DNA of 64,000 bases from Indibacter alkaliphilus LW1 (GTDB lineage Bacteria > Bacteroidota > Bacteroidia > Cytophagales > Cyclobacteriaceae). Location of the stretch: contig NZ_ALWO02000052.1 in NCBI RefSeq assembly GCF_000295935.2, positions 310,001 to 374,000 of the forward strand. The letters run 5' to 3'. The notes beneath the pieces are model-generated. The model was not told where the DNA came from and searched no databases. It saw nothing but the letters and a program-made list of their open reading frames with translations. A program made the position numbers and the translations under genes. Shown here in pieces: positions 16,895-26,100 of the stretch; position 1 is the first letter of the stretch; the number at the start of each line of letters is the position of its first letter.

Positions 16895-18955
16895 CTAATT
16901 GAATTTGATCACAACTAATGAATAATCATCATCCATGGCCGTGGTCTGTCCAATAAAACTGTACACCTCCTCAATGATTTTTTCCTGAATTTGTTTGGGA
17001 GAAAGTCCTGCATTTTTTTTCAATGTGTTTTTTAATCTCTCATAGCCAAACTCTATCCCATCATCATTTTTGGCTTCAATGATCCCGTCTGTGAAAAGAA
17101 GCATGACATCATCTTTTTCATATTTGAAGGACTTTTCATGAACATATTGTTCAAACAACGCCGATCTAAGAATACCTAAACCCATTCCATCGATACTCAG
17201 GTAATCGCATTCCTGATTTGAGTTTTTGAAATAAAGGGTAGGGCAATGACCCGCTCTGCTGTAAGTGATGTTTTTATGGATTGTATCGATGATGTAAAAG
17301 GAGGTGGTGATAAAGTGGTTTTTTTCGAGACAAAGTCCTAAAGCAACATTTGCTTTTTTGATAAATTCAGAAGGTGAAGGTTTCAACTGTACCAAACTGT
17401 GAAAGATGCCTTTCATTTGGGACATATTGAAAGCCGCTGAAGTCCCTTTGCCGGAAACATCCCCGATGATTACTGCAAACTTACGCTCTTCAAGAGGATA
17501 AGTTTCATAATAATCACCTCCGACTTCATCAGCTGCCACCGAAAATGCTGCAATATCGAAGCTCTGATCATGGTGTAGAGTGTCAGGAAGCAGGCTTCTT
17601 TGTACCCTTTGCGCAATTTTAAGCTCTTCCTTATACCTTTCATTTTTTATTGCTTCATTCAAAAGCCTATAATTCTCCACAGAAATACAGGCCTGACCGA
17701 CAAAAGTGGAAATAATGTTGATCATTTCTTTATTGAAAGCGTCTTTTACTTCTTTGACCAGGTATAGCCTTCCAACCGTGGTCTGGTTGGTGGTAAGGGG
17801 GACAACCAAAGCAGACTTATAAGGTGCAAAATCAATTTTTCCCTGGAAAACTTTATTTTCATTATAGGGCTTTTCCCAATCAAAATTTGAAAAGGGCTTC
17901 AGTCCATTGATGTGCTGATGCAGTTTTGAGACCTCCTCTTTGTCGATAAACCTTTCGTGAATGAAGATGGATTTGCCTTCATCATCCAACATTTCCAACC
18001 ATCCGGCATCGGCATAGGCTGCGCTCATGCTCGAGTCAATCAAGATATCCAGAACCTGATTTTCATTCTGCCCTGGTTTGATTGATTGACTTAGCCTTTG
18101 GAAATTGATCGCCTCAACCAATTTTTGTTCAAAAACAGAAGAGGTAGGAAGGTTGAATAATGTGACCAGAAAGCTGAAAATAGAGTAGATAAAAACAAAG
18201 GAAAAAAGTCCAATCAAAAACAGATTGTCCGTAAGGTTGATCAGGATAAGACTGCTCTCGCTGTAAGAAAGTAGCTGTCCGAATAAATAAGAAGCCGCAA
18301 TGATAATAATTACCAAAAAGAGAATTGACTTCCATTTCTCTTTGAATGTAAGATAAGGTATCCACTTGAGATTAAAAGACAGGGATATCGAAAAAATAGT
18401 GATGATGACCAACCCGAAAAGGAAACTGTAGTCTAATGAGTTTTTGTTGAAAAATATAAAAAACATGCTGATGAGCATCAATATTTCAAAGAGTTGCCAT
18501 TGTTTGACAATGTTTTTTGACTTTTGATATAATATAAGGTGTTTCCAGAGTAGACTGCAGGAAATTAGAAAGAGCGTAATCAATGCAAAATTGACATGGT
18601 AGAAAAAATTTAAGAGCAGTTGATCGCTTGCCAGTTTGGAGTCTCCTAAAAGTGTATAAAAAAAACTGATCAAAAGCGACACTCCGGAAGCGATCAACCC
18701 AGTGGACGCTCCTCTCCAAATTAAATTCAGAAAATCATTGTTTTCACTTTTTGAAATCTGATAATTGTAAAATAAATAGACTGTGATGAAAAATATGATT
18801 TCCAGTATAAATGAAATTTCCGGGAGCACATCCGATTCCATTTGATTGATAGAACTGAATATTCTCGTAATGTCAACAAAAAGTAAGGCTAGCCAGGTAA
18901 GGATAGCAACCAATAAGCTGACTTTTCCGATATTTGGATTTGGAAGTTTGATCAT
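16895..18955 (-). CDS. Membrane GAF-SpoIIE PP2C-type serine phosphatase
   Basis: Sensor phosphatase of the partner switch. Residues about 10-265 form roughly eight membrane helices, residues about 290-430 a GAF sensor domain, and about 465-685 a SpoIIE/PP2C phosphatase. Metal-binding acidic residues sit in DEVGGDYYE and GDVSGKGTSAAF, with LLFTDGIIEAKN and MDDDYSLVVIKF downstream. It is expected to dephosphorylate the STAS protein when a signal reaches the membrane or GAF part; the signal is unknown. 33 nt separate it from the STAS gene. Confidence 0.92.
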   Translation of the reverse strand: MIKLPNPNIGKVSLLVAILTWLALLFVDITRIFSSINQMESDVLPEISFILEIIFFITVYLFYNYQISKSENNDFLNLIWRGASTGLIASGVSLLISFFYTLLGDSKLASDQLLLNFFYHVNFALITLFLISCSLLWKHLILYQKSKNIVKQWQLFEILMLISMFFIFFNKNSLDYSFLFGLVIITIFSISLSFNLKWIPYLTFKEKWKSILFLVIIIIAASYLFGQLLSYSESSLILINLTDNLFLIGLFSFVFIYSIFSFLVTLFNLPTSSVFEQKLVEAINFQRLSQSIKPGQNENQVLDILIDSSMSAAYADAGWLEMLDDEGKSIFIHERFIDKEEVSKLHQHINGLKPFSNFDWEKPYNENKVFQGKIDFAPYKSALVVPLTTNQTTVGRLYLVKEVKDAFNKEMINIISTFVGQACISVENYRLLNEAIKNERYKEELKIAQRVQRSLLPDTLHHDQSFDIAAFSVAADEVGGDYYETYPLEERKFAVIIGDVSGKGTSAAFNMSQMKGIFHSLVQLKPSPSEFIKKANVALGLCLEKNHFITTSFYIIDTIHKNITYSRAGHCPTLYFKNSNQECDYLSIDGMGLGILRSALFEQYVHEKSFKYEKDDVMLLFTDGIIEAKNDDGIEFGYERLKNTLKKNAGLSPKQIQEKIIEEVYSFIGQTTAMDDDYSLVVIKFN

Positions 18956-18980
18956 CTACAATTAAGAGTCACAATAATAC

Positions 18981-18988
18981 CAAAACTA
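18981..18988 (-). promoter_or_regulatory. -7 element of the partner-switching operon
   Basis: TAGTTTTG on the minus strand, 25 nt before the phosphatase ATG. No clear distal TTTG at the right distance. Confidence 0.4.
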
Positions 18989-19056
18989 ACTTAATTATCC
19001 TGATGGCGTTTACAGGATTAAGAATAAACCAATGTTAAAATCTTTAAAAATCTAAT

Positions 19057-19773
19057 ATGCGGCTAGCAAGTGTTTTTTGTTTATTTACCTTATTTATTAT
19101 TCTTGGCTGTTCATCTGCTGATATCAACAGAATTCTTCAAGCAGCCGGCGGTTCATCCCCATTGACACAGCAGGAAGTTTCCCAAGGTTTGAAAGAGGCT
19201 TTGATCCAAGGTATCAGCAAAGGTGCTGATAAAGCTTCTGAGACAGATGGTTTTTTCAGAAATGACATGATCAGGATCCTTCTTCCTGAAGATGCAAGGA
19301 GGGTAGAGAATACATTGAGACAAATGGGCTTGGGCTCTGAAGTGGATAGGGCATTACTGGCGATCAATAGGGGAGCAGAAAGTGCAGCCAAGGAAGCCAA
19401 ACCGATTTTTATCAATGCTATCCGGCAACTGACTATTCAGGACGCTTTCAATATTCTACAGGGCGAACCCAATGCGGCAACTTCTTTTCTAAGGAGAACT
19501 ACTGAAAACCAATTGATAGAATTGTTTCAGCCAAAAATTGAGGAATCCCTCAATCAGGTGGGGGCCACGAGGTATTATGGGGATATTGCAAATACTTATA
19601 ATGCCATTCCGCTTACCAACAGGAGAATTGACCCGGATCTCAATACTTATGTTACTGATAGAGCTATAGATGGCTTATTCCTGTTGATAGCAGAGGAGGA
19701 AAAGAATATCAGAGAAAATCCCCTTGAAAGAACTTCTGCATTGATGAGAAGGGTCTTTGCGGCACAAGATTGA
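19057..19773 (+). CDS. DUF4197 lipoprotein
   Basis: Predicted lipoprotein: VFCLFTLFIILGCSSADI has lipobox LGC. The rest (about 35-235) matches the family DUF4197 in style: SQGLKEALIQGISKGADKASETDGFF, EAKPIFINAIRQLTIQDAFNIL and TRYYGDIANTYN are the familiar blocks. 238 residues, all-helical, function unknown. Its TGA touches the stop codon of the convergent DUF721 gene with no gap. Confidence 0.85.
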   Translation: MRLASVFCLFTLFIILGCSSADINRILQAAGGSSPLTQQEVSQGLKEALIQGISKGADKASETDGFFRNDMIRILLPEDARRVENTLRQMGLGSEVDRALLAINRGAESAAKEAKPIFINAIRQLTIQDAFNILQGEPNAATSFLRRTTENQLIELFQPKIEESLNQVGATRYYGDIANTYNAIPLTNRRIDPDLNTYVTDRAIDGLFLLIAEEEKNIRENPLERTSALMRRVFAAQD

Positions 19774-20091
19774 TTAGAGAAAGACAATTTCTTCTACGAC
19801 TTTCTTTCCAAATCGCTTTTCTATAATGTCTAGGACTTTTGACCTATTCATGGACAGTTCCTGCTTGACAGGACCTGAGTTGATTTTCACGAAAAGCTTT
19901 TTCTCTTTGATAAAAAGTGAGCTGGTGCGTGATGCAACAGTTTTGCCCATCAGTTCGGGCCATTCTTGAATTAATTTTTTCTGGTCGAATGTATCCTTGA
20001 GGCGGTAGGTTTTCAATAGCTCTTCAAAAGCCTCTTCCAAGGGGGCTACTTCTTTTTTACGGCTACTGAAATCACGGTATTTGTCCTGCAT
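19774..20091 (-). CDS. DUF721 (DciA-like) protein
   Basis: Small 105-residue cytosolic protein of the DUF721 family. Members related to DciA help load the replicative helicase in bacteria lacking DnaC/DnaI. The KH-like core is visible: IQEWPELMGKTVASRTSSLFIKEKKLFVKINSGPVKQEL, then VEEIVFL at the C-terminus. DciA function for this short Bacteroidota form is inference. It is 18 nt downstream of hemW. Confidence 0.82.
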   Translation of the reverse strand: MQDKYRDFSSRKKEVAPLEEAFEELLKTYRLKDTFDQKKLIQEWPELMGKTVASRTSSLFIKEKKLFVKINSGPVKQELSMNRSKVLDIIEKRFGKKVVEEIVFL

Positions 20092-20109
20092 GTGGTAAAG
20101 GTAATCAAA

Positions 20110-21237
20110 TCAATGAACAAAGAGGGAAGCCGCAATACTGTCTGCGAGTAATTTTCCTTTAGGTTCTAAGAACAGGAAGCCTTCCTTTATTTGAACCATT
20201 TTTTCCTGTAGCAGACTATCCATCATTTGCCTGTGAATCTGATCTAGGGATACCTGAAAAGTTTTTTCTATGTATTTTAAATCTGTTCCCCAAATAGTTC
20301 GCAGAGAGGTTAGAATATATTCATTGCAAATGTCCAAGCCTGACATTTCCTCTATATGATAAGGAGGGGTATTCTCTGACATTTTTTTGATATAAGCCAC
20401 ATTATTGGAAATATTCGAACCTCGATGCTTTCCGTCATAAGAATGTGCCCCTGGGCCTATTCCCAAATAAGCAGTGTTTTTCCAATAATTGGTGTTGTGA
20501 AGGGCAAAATGGCCTGGTTTTCCAAAATTAGAAATTTCGTATTGGATATATCCTGATTGCTGACAGGATTCCATGAGATGTTCAAATTGCTCAGCTACGT
20601 AATCTTCATCTGCTTCCTTGAACTCTCCTAATTGAGTCCATTTTCCCAAAGCGGTTTTTGGTTCTACGGTCAGTGCATAGCTGCTGATATGCCCTGGATC
20701 CATTTCAAGTGCTGTAAAAAGGTCTTTTTCCCAAATCCCGTGATCTTCAGAAGGAAAGCCATAAATTAAATCAATCGAAAGCTTTTCAAAATCAGCCTTT
20801 TTGGCTTTATCTATGGCCTGAAAAGATTCCAATGCATTATGTGCTCTATTGTAATACGCTAGAATTTTTTGATCAAAACTCTGTACGCCAATGCTTAACC
20901 TGTCAAAATCCATGGATTTCCAGTCCAGTAGTTTTTCAGAAGATAAATCATCCGGATTTGCTTCTAGGGTCAGTTCCTTGATATCAGTATTGTAAAATTT
21001 GTAAATAGTATGGAGGATTTGATCCAAATGGCTAGCCTTGAGAATGGAAGGTGTTCCGCCACCAAAGTAAATGGTTTGAATGGGAGCTCCCGCCGGAAGA
21101 AAGTTTTTTCTCAATTCCAATTCTTTACAGATCATTGCAACCATTTTTTCAACCAAAGATAGATTGGTGCTGAAATGGAAATCGCAGTAATGGCAAGCTT
21201 GTTTACAAAAGGGAATATGGATATAGATGCCGGACAA
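20110..21237 (-). CDS. hemW: Radical SAM heme chaperone HemW
   Basis: Binds heme and an iron-sulfur cluster and is thought to insert heme into respiratory enzymes; related to coproporphyrinogen oxidase HemN. The cluster motif FCKQACHYCDF (CxxxCxxC) lies near the N-terminus, with YFGGGTPSIL and SIGVQSFDQKIL behind it. The 375-residue length and lack of the HemN N-terminal extension favour HemW. Start is a TTG (21237) just before SGIYIHIPFC; no ATG is available at this point. Confidence 0.92.
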   Translation of the reverse strand: MSGIYIHIPFCKQACHYCDFHFSTNLSLVEKMVAMICKELELRKNFLPAGAPIQTIYFGGGTPSILKASHLDQILHTIYKFYNTDIKELTLEANPDDLSSEKLLDWKSMDFDRLSIGVQSFDQKILAYYNRAHNALESFQAIDKAKKADFEKLSIDLIYGFPSEDHGIWEKDLFTALEMDPGHISSYALTVEPKTALGKWTQLGEFKEADEDYVAEQFEHLMESCQQSGYIQYEISNFGKPGHFALHNTNYWKNTAYLGIGPGAHSYDGKHRGSNISNNVAYIKKMSENTPPYHIEEMSGLDICNEYILTSLRTIWGTDLKYIEKTFQVSLDQIHRQMMDSLLQEKMVQIKEGFLFLEPKGKLLADSIAASLFVH

Positions 21238-21256
21238 ATTGATTACTTTTAGGCCT

Positions 21257-21264
21257 CAAAGATA
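21257..21264 (-). promoter_or_regulatory. -7 element of hemW
   Basis: TATCTTTG on the minus strand, 19 nt before the TTG start, in the 48-bp gap shared with the divergent Omp85 gene. No convincing -33 box. Confidence 0.4.
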
Positions 21265-21285
21265 CAAGAAAGTACAAAGTTTGCC

Positions 21286-23001
21286 TTGAAAAGATTCCTT
21301 ACCATATTACTGGTCTCCATACAGTTTTCATTACAAGCTCAGCATAGGCAATGGCTGAAGTACGAAATCACTGGTGATATTAGGCAACAGGACAGCCTCG
21401 TATTTCCCGATATGTCTGAATTGCATAGTTTTAAAGAGGATCTGATTTCAGAAATCCATCAGCAAGGCTATCTTTTACCTGAAATTTCTCAGCATCCGAT
21501 CGGAGAAGATTCTATAAGCCTTGTAATTGATTCAGGTGTCAAGTTTGAGTGGTTAGATCTCAAACAAGGAAACTTGCCTGATCCAATATTGGTGAAAGCA
21601 GGAGTAGATTTAAAAATCTTTCAAAAACAGGCATTCCGCTATACAGAACTAAGTAGGATTTTTGAGAGTGTCTTGACTACTTCCGAAAATGAGGGCTTTC
21701 CCTTTGCTTCCATGCGACTGGATAGTATTTCAGAAAAGGAGAACAAAATTTCCGCCGTCTTACTGTATGAACCTGGCCCTTTGATTACGTTTGACACTCT
21801 GAAAGTTTCAGGAGATTCAAAAATCAATAAACAATTTCTGTCAAACTTTTTGCAGATCAGACCAAAAGACCCCTTTTCCCAAAGAAAAATCAATAATAGT
21901 ATCCGAAAGCTCAATGAACTTCCCTATTTAAAATGGAGCGGGGAGCCGGAACTTAGTTTTCAGAATGAGGAGGCGACACTTTATCTGCCATTGGATGATA
22001 GGAAAATCAATTCAATTGATGGTATAATAGGTTTTCTTCCCAATGAACTCCAAGGGAGTGGGCTTTTGATAACAGGCCAGTTTGATTTGATGCTTTATAA
22101 TGTAGCTGGTCGTGGCAGGAATTATGAGTTGCATTGGCAAAGGTTTAATCAGACATCCCAAAGTTTAATGGTCTCAGCTCTGGAACCGCTGGTTTTGGGC
22201 TCTAACCTGGATATACAAGCTTCCTTTTCACTTTTAAAAGAAGACAGTACCTTTCTCACAAGGGATTTTAGGCTGGACTTTGGATACAGGCTAGAAGAAG
22301 GTTCTTACCTGAAGTTCTTCACCAGAAGACAAGCTGGAGATTTGTTGCAGGTAAGTGGGTTGGAAGAAGCCTTGAGGTTTCCGGAGGTAGGAGATTTCAG
22401 GTTCAATAATTACGGGCTGGGATTTGATAAGTCTTGGTTGGATGATGTGTTTTTTCCAAGAAGAGGCGCATTGGCAAAGCTTGAGTTCGCCATTGGAAAC
22501 AAGAATGTCTTAGTAAATACAGCCATACCGGAAGAGCTTTATGATGATTTGGAAATGCGTACGCTTCAATATTATCTCAAAGGATCTATTGAGAAGTATT
22601 TTTATAAAAATTTAAACTGGGGTGTTTACAGCCGCTTGGTAGGAGGGTTGATGGAAAACCCCAATCTATTTGCCAATGACTTGTTCAGACTTGGGGGATT
22701 ACGGACCTTTCGTGGTTTTAATGAAAACTTCTTTTTTGCTAACAATTATGTTTATTTGAATTTTGAACCCAGATATTACTTTGATACCTATTCATATTTT
22801 ATGATTTTTGCCGATGTCGGAAGGTTGGAAAATTCAGTCCAAAACTTACCGGTTGATTTTCCCTTTGCTGCAGGCATTGGCTTCAGTCTGGAGACTGGAA
22901 ATGGAATATTTAATTTTATTTATGCCTTAGGAGGTTCCAACGTTCAGGATTTTGCACTCAATTTGTCAAAAATCCACTTTGGGTACACCGGGAGGTTTTG
23001 A
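21286..23001 (+). CDS. Omp85-family outer-membrane protein (BamA/TamA-like)
   Basis: Predicted outer-membrane barrel with a short POTRA part. Signal peptide ends SLQAQ at about residue 19. POTRA-like segments lie around 75-230 (for example ITFDTLKVSGDSKINKQFLSNFL and DPFSQRKINNSIRKLNELPYL), then a 16-strand-type barrel. The L6 motif is present as LGGLRTFRGFNENFF, and it ends HFGYTGRF, a C-terminal aromatic typical of barrel signals. At 571 residues it is shorter than BamA, so probably an accessory Omp85 member. Starts with TTG. Confidence 0.85.
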   Translation: MKRFLTILLVSIQFSLQAQHRQWLKYEITGDIRQQDSLVFPDMSELHSFKEDLISEIHQQGYLLPEISQHPIGEDSISLVIDSGVKFEWLDLKQGNLPDPILVKAGVDLKIFQKQAFRYTELSRIFESVLTTSENEGFPFASMRLDSISEKENKISAVLLYEPGPLITFDTLKVSGDSKINKQFLSNFLQIRPKDPFSQRKINNSIRKLNELPYLKWSGEPELSFQNEEATLYLPLDDRKINSIDGIIGFLPNELQGSGLLITGQFDLMLYNVAGRGRNYELHWQRFNQTSQSLMVSALEPLVLGSNLDIQASFSLLKEDSTFLTRDFRLDFGYRLEEGSYLKFFTRRQAGDLLQVSGLEEALRFPEVGDFRFNNYGLGFDKSWLDDVFFPRRGALAKLEFAIGNKNVLVNTAIPEELYDDLEMRTLQYYLKGSIEKYFYKNLNWGVYSRLVGGLMENPNLFANDLFRLGGLRTFRGFNENFFFANNYVYLNFEPRYYFDTYSYFMIFADVGRLENSVQNLPVDFPFAAGIGFSLETGNGIFNFIYALGGSNVQDFALNLSKIHFGYTGRF

Positions 23002-23014
23002 TTGATGATATAAG

Positions 23015-24121
23015 ATGAAGAGAACTGTACTTTTACTTACCTTATTTTTTGTTTTTGCAGGTGTGCAGGCTCAGGTGATAGAAAACTATGACTCTAAAAT
23101 CCGTGAAAATCATAGCAGAGGCTGGCTCAGGTCTACCTTTACCTCTGGGGTCACTTTGGATGTAGGGAATTTCCCTAAAAGTAGCTTCAGGTTTGTAATT
23201 CCAGCCGGAACTACGATTTTCATGAATGATAAGCTTTGGTTTTATAGCGAGCAGGATACTGTAAAAGAATTATTGACCAGCGAATTGAAAAGTCTTTTTG
23301 CAAATAGGGGCGTAAATGATCTGGAGTTTACAGCCTTAAATGAAGGTAATAATCTTGATAAATTATCGATCAAAAAGGGTTTTTTTGCCGAAACAGTAAA
23401 TCAGACCGACGGTAATCAAGTAGTGGTTTTTGACCTTCAAAGGAGAAGCAGGTCCGATTTCAGTGACTTTTATTTGACAGGAATTGTAATTGTACTTTTC
23501 CTTGCAGCTGTCTTCAAAGTCATATTCCCGCTCTTATTGACTTATTTCACCTCATTGAGGACTTTGGTGACGGCGGAGGATTTTTCGGATACAGGGGCTT
23601 TTCAAAAGTTTTTCTCTATTGATGTGCTCTTTTATTTATTGATGTTGAGTATGTTGTTGATGTTGAACATCATGATATTCGGAAAAGTATTTGAAACTCC
23701 TATATTCAAAGACATTGTAAATGGAGATCTTAACAGTTTGTTTTTTTATTGGACTCTGGGTTCAGTCGTCATTGTCTTGGGTTTTATCTTGAAGTTTATC
23801 TTTTTAAAGATCCTAGTATCTGTATTTGATTTAGGAAAATATGAGTTTCCTCACTTTTTCTATTTGTTGAGATTACTTTCAATTGCATTATTTCTGATTT
23901 CTCTTTGTTTGACCTATTTTTATCTCAATAATCAAAGCCTTATGCTTGAGGTTGTTAAGTATGCGCTTTGGGCTTTCTTCTGGGTGTATTTAGTTGGTGT
24001 TTTAGCCCTATTTGTAATTATGGTAAATAGGGTTCCCTTTAAAAATTACCATTTATTTGCTTACATTTGCACCGCAGAACTGATTCCGTTTTTGATTATT
24101 TCCAAAATGGTCATTGGATAG
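23015..24121 (+). CDS. DUF4271 multi-pass membrane protein
   Basis: Unknown function. Signal peptide (1-19, ending VQAQ), a soluble region to about residue 150, then six or seven hydrophobic helices (for example IVIVLFLAAVFKVIFPLLL and LVGVLALFVIMVNRV). This architecture and the position just before hemD match the Bacteroidota family DUF4271. It is 13 nt after the Omp85 gene, likely cotranscribed. 368 residues. Confidence 0.8.
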   Translation: MKRTVLLLTLFFVFAGVQAQVIENYDSKIRENHSRGWLRSTFTSGVTLDVGNFPKSSFRFVIPAGTTIFMNDKLWFYSEQDTVKELLTSELKSLFANRGVNDLEFTALNEGNNLDKLSIKKGFFAETVNQTDGNQVVVFDLQRRSRSDFSDFYLTGIVIVLFLAAVFKVIFPLLLTYFTSLRTLVTAEDFSDTGAFQKFFSIDVLFYLLMLSMLLMLNIMIFGKVFETPIFKDIVNGDLNSLFFYWTLGSVVIVLGFILKFIFLKILVSVFDLGKYEFPHFFYLLRLLSIALFLISLCLTYFYLNNQSLMLEVVKYALWAFFWVYLVGVLALFVIMVNRVPFKNYHLFAYICTAELIPFLIISKMVIG

Positions 24122-24159
24122 GTGTTCAAGTAAATTTAAAAAAGGAGAAGATTAAGAAC

Positions 24160-24939
24160 ATGAGTAAAGGTACCAAAGACAGACTTAATCCGGTAAAAAG
24201 CATTCTGGTTTCCCAACCAAAGCCCAATGATCCCAATTCACCCTATTTTCAGCTTGCGGAGAAGTACAATTTAAAGATTGATTTCAGGCAATTTATTGAA
24301 GTTCAACCTTTATCTATCAAGGATTTCCGAAAGCAGAAAATTGATATTCTCAAACATACTGCAATAATTTTTACAAGTAGAAATGCCATCGATCATTTCT
24401 TTACCATCTGCAAGGACTTAAAGATCGAAATGCCTGCAGATATGAAGTATTTCTGTATTTCGGATCAGACAGCTCATTATTTGCAGAAATATATTGTCAT
24501 CAGGAAAAGAAAACTTTTTGTAGGCCAAAAGACTGCGTCTGATTTATTTGATTATTTCAAAAAGCACAAATCAGAAAAGTATCTCTTCCCATGTTCTGAT
24601 ATCCGTAAAGATGATATACCCAATTACCTGAGCAAAGTTGGGATAGATTTTACTGAAGCAGTAATTTATCATACTGTGGCGGCAGATCTATCTGACCTGA
24701 GAGATATTAAGTATGATGTCTTGGCCTTTTTTAGCCCTTCCGGAATCAAATCTCTCAAGCATAATTTCCCTGATTTCAAACAAAATGAAACCAGAATTGC
24801 TGCTTTTGGGCCTACCACCGCAAGCGAAGTGAGAGACCAAAACCTTATTTTGGACATTGAAGCCCCTATGCCAAATGCACCAAGTATGACCGGAGCTCTT
24901 GAACTTTACATCAAAAAGGCAAATAATTTAGGAGATTAA
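24160..24939 (+). CDS. hemD: Uroporphyrinogen-III synthase
   Basis: Cytosolic enzyme closing hydroxymethylbilane to uroporphyrinogen III in heme synthesis. The family is weakly conserved, but SILVSQPKPNDPNSPYFQLAEKY, IIFTSRNAIDHFF, YLFPCSDIRKDDIPNYL and LAFFSPSGIKSL are the expected blocks. The ATG at 24160 is chosen because an AAGGAG lies 12-17 nt before it; the longer frame overlaps DUF4271. 259 residues. No other porphyrin genes except hemW are in the window. Confidence 0.88.
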   Translation: MSKGTKDRLNPVKSILVSQPKPNDPNSPYFQLAEKYNLKIDFRQFIEVQPLSIKDFRKQKIDILKHTAIIFTSRNAIDHFFTICKDLKIEMPADMKYFCISDQTAHYLQKYIVIRKRKLFVGQKTASDLFDYFKKHKSEKYLFPCSDIRKDDIPNYLSKVGIDFTEAVIYHTVAADLSDLRDIKYDVLAFFSPSGIKSLKHNFPDFKQNETRIAAFGPTTASEVRDQNLILDIEAPMPNAPSMTGALELYIKKANNLGD

Positions 24940-25005
24940 TAATCTTTTGTGGTCTTTTTCAGTTTTAATATGTAGAATAGTATTTTCATAAAGAACTATG
25001 CATGC

Positions 25006-25983
25006 ATGGATAAGCTGAGGTCTCTAAAGATTTGTGTCTTGATCGTATTTTTAATCGGAATTTTTATTTCGAAAAAGTCATTTGGCCAACAAGACCCACA
25101 GTTCACACAATATATGTACAACGGATTGTTTTACAATCCAGCTTTTGCAGGTAAGGATGCCGGATATAGATTTGCGGCATTGCATAGAACCCAATGGTTG
25201 AATTATTCTGGGTCAGGAGGTCCCGCTCCGATTACGCAGCTGATTACTGCTTCTGGAGTCCTCGAGGAATACAATATAGGATACGGTCTTACTTTTATCA
25301 ATGATAATATAGGTCCTACAAACAATCAGGAAGTTAATATTTCCCTTGCCTACCACAGGACTCTGAGGAGAGGTGTCCTAAGTATAGGTGCGTCTGGAGG
25401 TGTTTTTTCAAGCACTCTGAAATATGACGAATTGCGAACGGTTGTCCCTGATCCCAACTTGCCTACCGAAGGAAGAGATACTCAAATAAATTTTAATTTT
25501 GGATTAGGTGCCATATATGATAGAGGGAATTATTATGTGGGTTTAAGCAGCAGGCATTTGAATGAGCCCGGATTTGACTTTGGGGTAGATGAACCGGGTT
25601 TTGACAATCAATTGAAAAACCACTCCTATCTTTTGGCAGGTTACAGAATCAAGACTTTTGCGATGTGGGAATTTGAACCCAGTTTTTTATTAAAAACAGT
25701 TTCTTTTAATAATTTTTCCTACGATGTCAGCGTTATAGCGACACATAATCAAAAAATAAGTGGTGGTTTAGCCTACAGAGGAGAAGAATCGGTATCATTA
25801 TTGTTAGGCTACAGCATCTTGAGAGACAATTCACTAAGAATAGGTTATGCCTTTGACTTAGTAGTAGGAGGATTGGAAGCAAAATCGCCTACAAGTCATG
25901 AGTTTATGTTGACATATAATCTGGTGCCTATCAGTAGGGAATTTGAGAGAGTCATTCAAAGGACACCAAGATTTAGATTTTAA
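25006..25983 (+). CDS. porP: PorP/SprF-family type IX secretion membrane protein
   Basis: Outer-membrane beta-barrel of the PorP/SprF family, a type IX secretion component or substrate-specific partner. Signal peptide through SFGQQ (about residue 28), then the family hallmark DPQFTQYMYNGLFYNPAFAG and repeated amphipathic strands with RTQWLNY, YHRTLRRG and FMLTYNL. 325 residues. Its position directly before gldK mirrors the porP-porK order of Porphyromonas. A 117-bp gap to gldK suggests partly separate expression. Confidence 0.92.
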   Translation: MDKLRSLKICVLIVFLIGIFISKKSFGQQDPQFTQYMYNGLFYNPAFAGKDAGYRFAALHRTQWLNYSGSGGPAPITQLITASGVLEEYNIGYGLTFINDNIGPTNNQEVNISLAYHRTLRRGVLSIGASGGVFSSTLKYDELRTVVPDPNLPTEGRDTQINFNFGLGAIYDRGNYYVGLSSRHLNEPGFDFGVDEPGFDNQLKNHSYLLAGYRIKTFAMWEFEPSFLLKTVSFNNFSYDVSVIATHNQKISGGLAYRGEESVSLLLGYSILRDNSLRIGYAFDLVVGGLEAKSPTSHEFMLTYNLVPISREFERVIQRTPRFRF

Positions 25984-26011
25984 AAATATTATAGGAAATA
26001 TGATAATTAGC

Positions 26012-26043
26012 TTGTGTAATTCTTATATTTTCCTTTAAATTTC
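26012..26043 (+). promoter_or_regulatory. Candidate promoter of gldKLMN
   Basis: TTG (26012-26014), 21-nt spacer, TAAATTTC (26036-26043), one mismatch from TAnnTTTG. A start point near 26048 would leave a leader of about 50 nt. Confidence 0.4.
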
Positions 26044-26061
26044 GCTTTCGTAGACAAACAA

Positions 26062-26083
26062 TTATGTGTAGTTATCTACATAA
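26062..26083. promoter_or_regulatory. Imperfect palindrome in the gldK leader
   Basis: TGTAG/CTACA arms around TTAT, with outer TTA/TAA extending the symmetry. It lies between the candidate promoter and gldK. It could be an operator or a leader hairpin; no factor can be named. Confidence 0.35.
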
Positions 26084-26100
26084 CTTAATAAGTGTATTTT

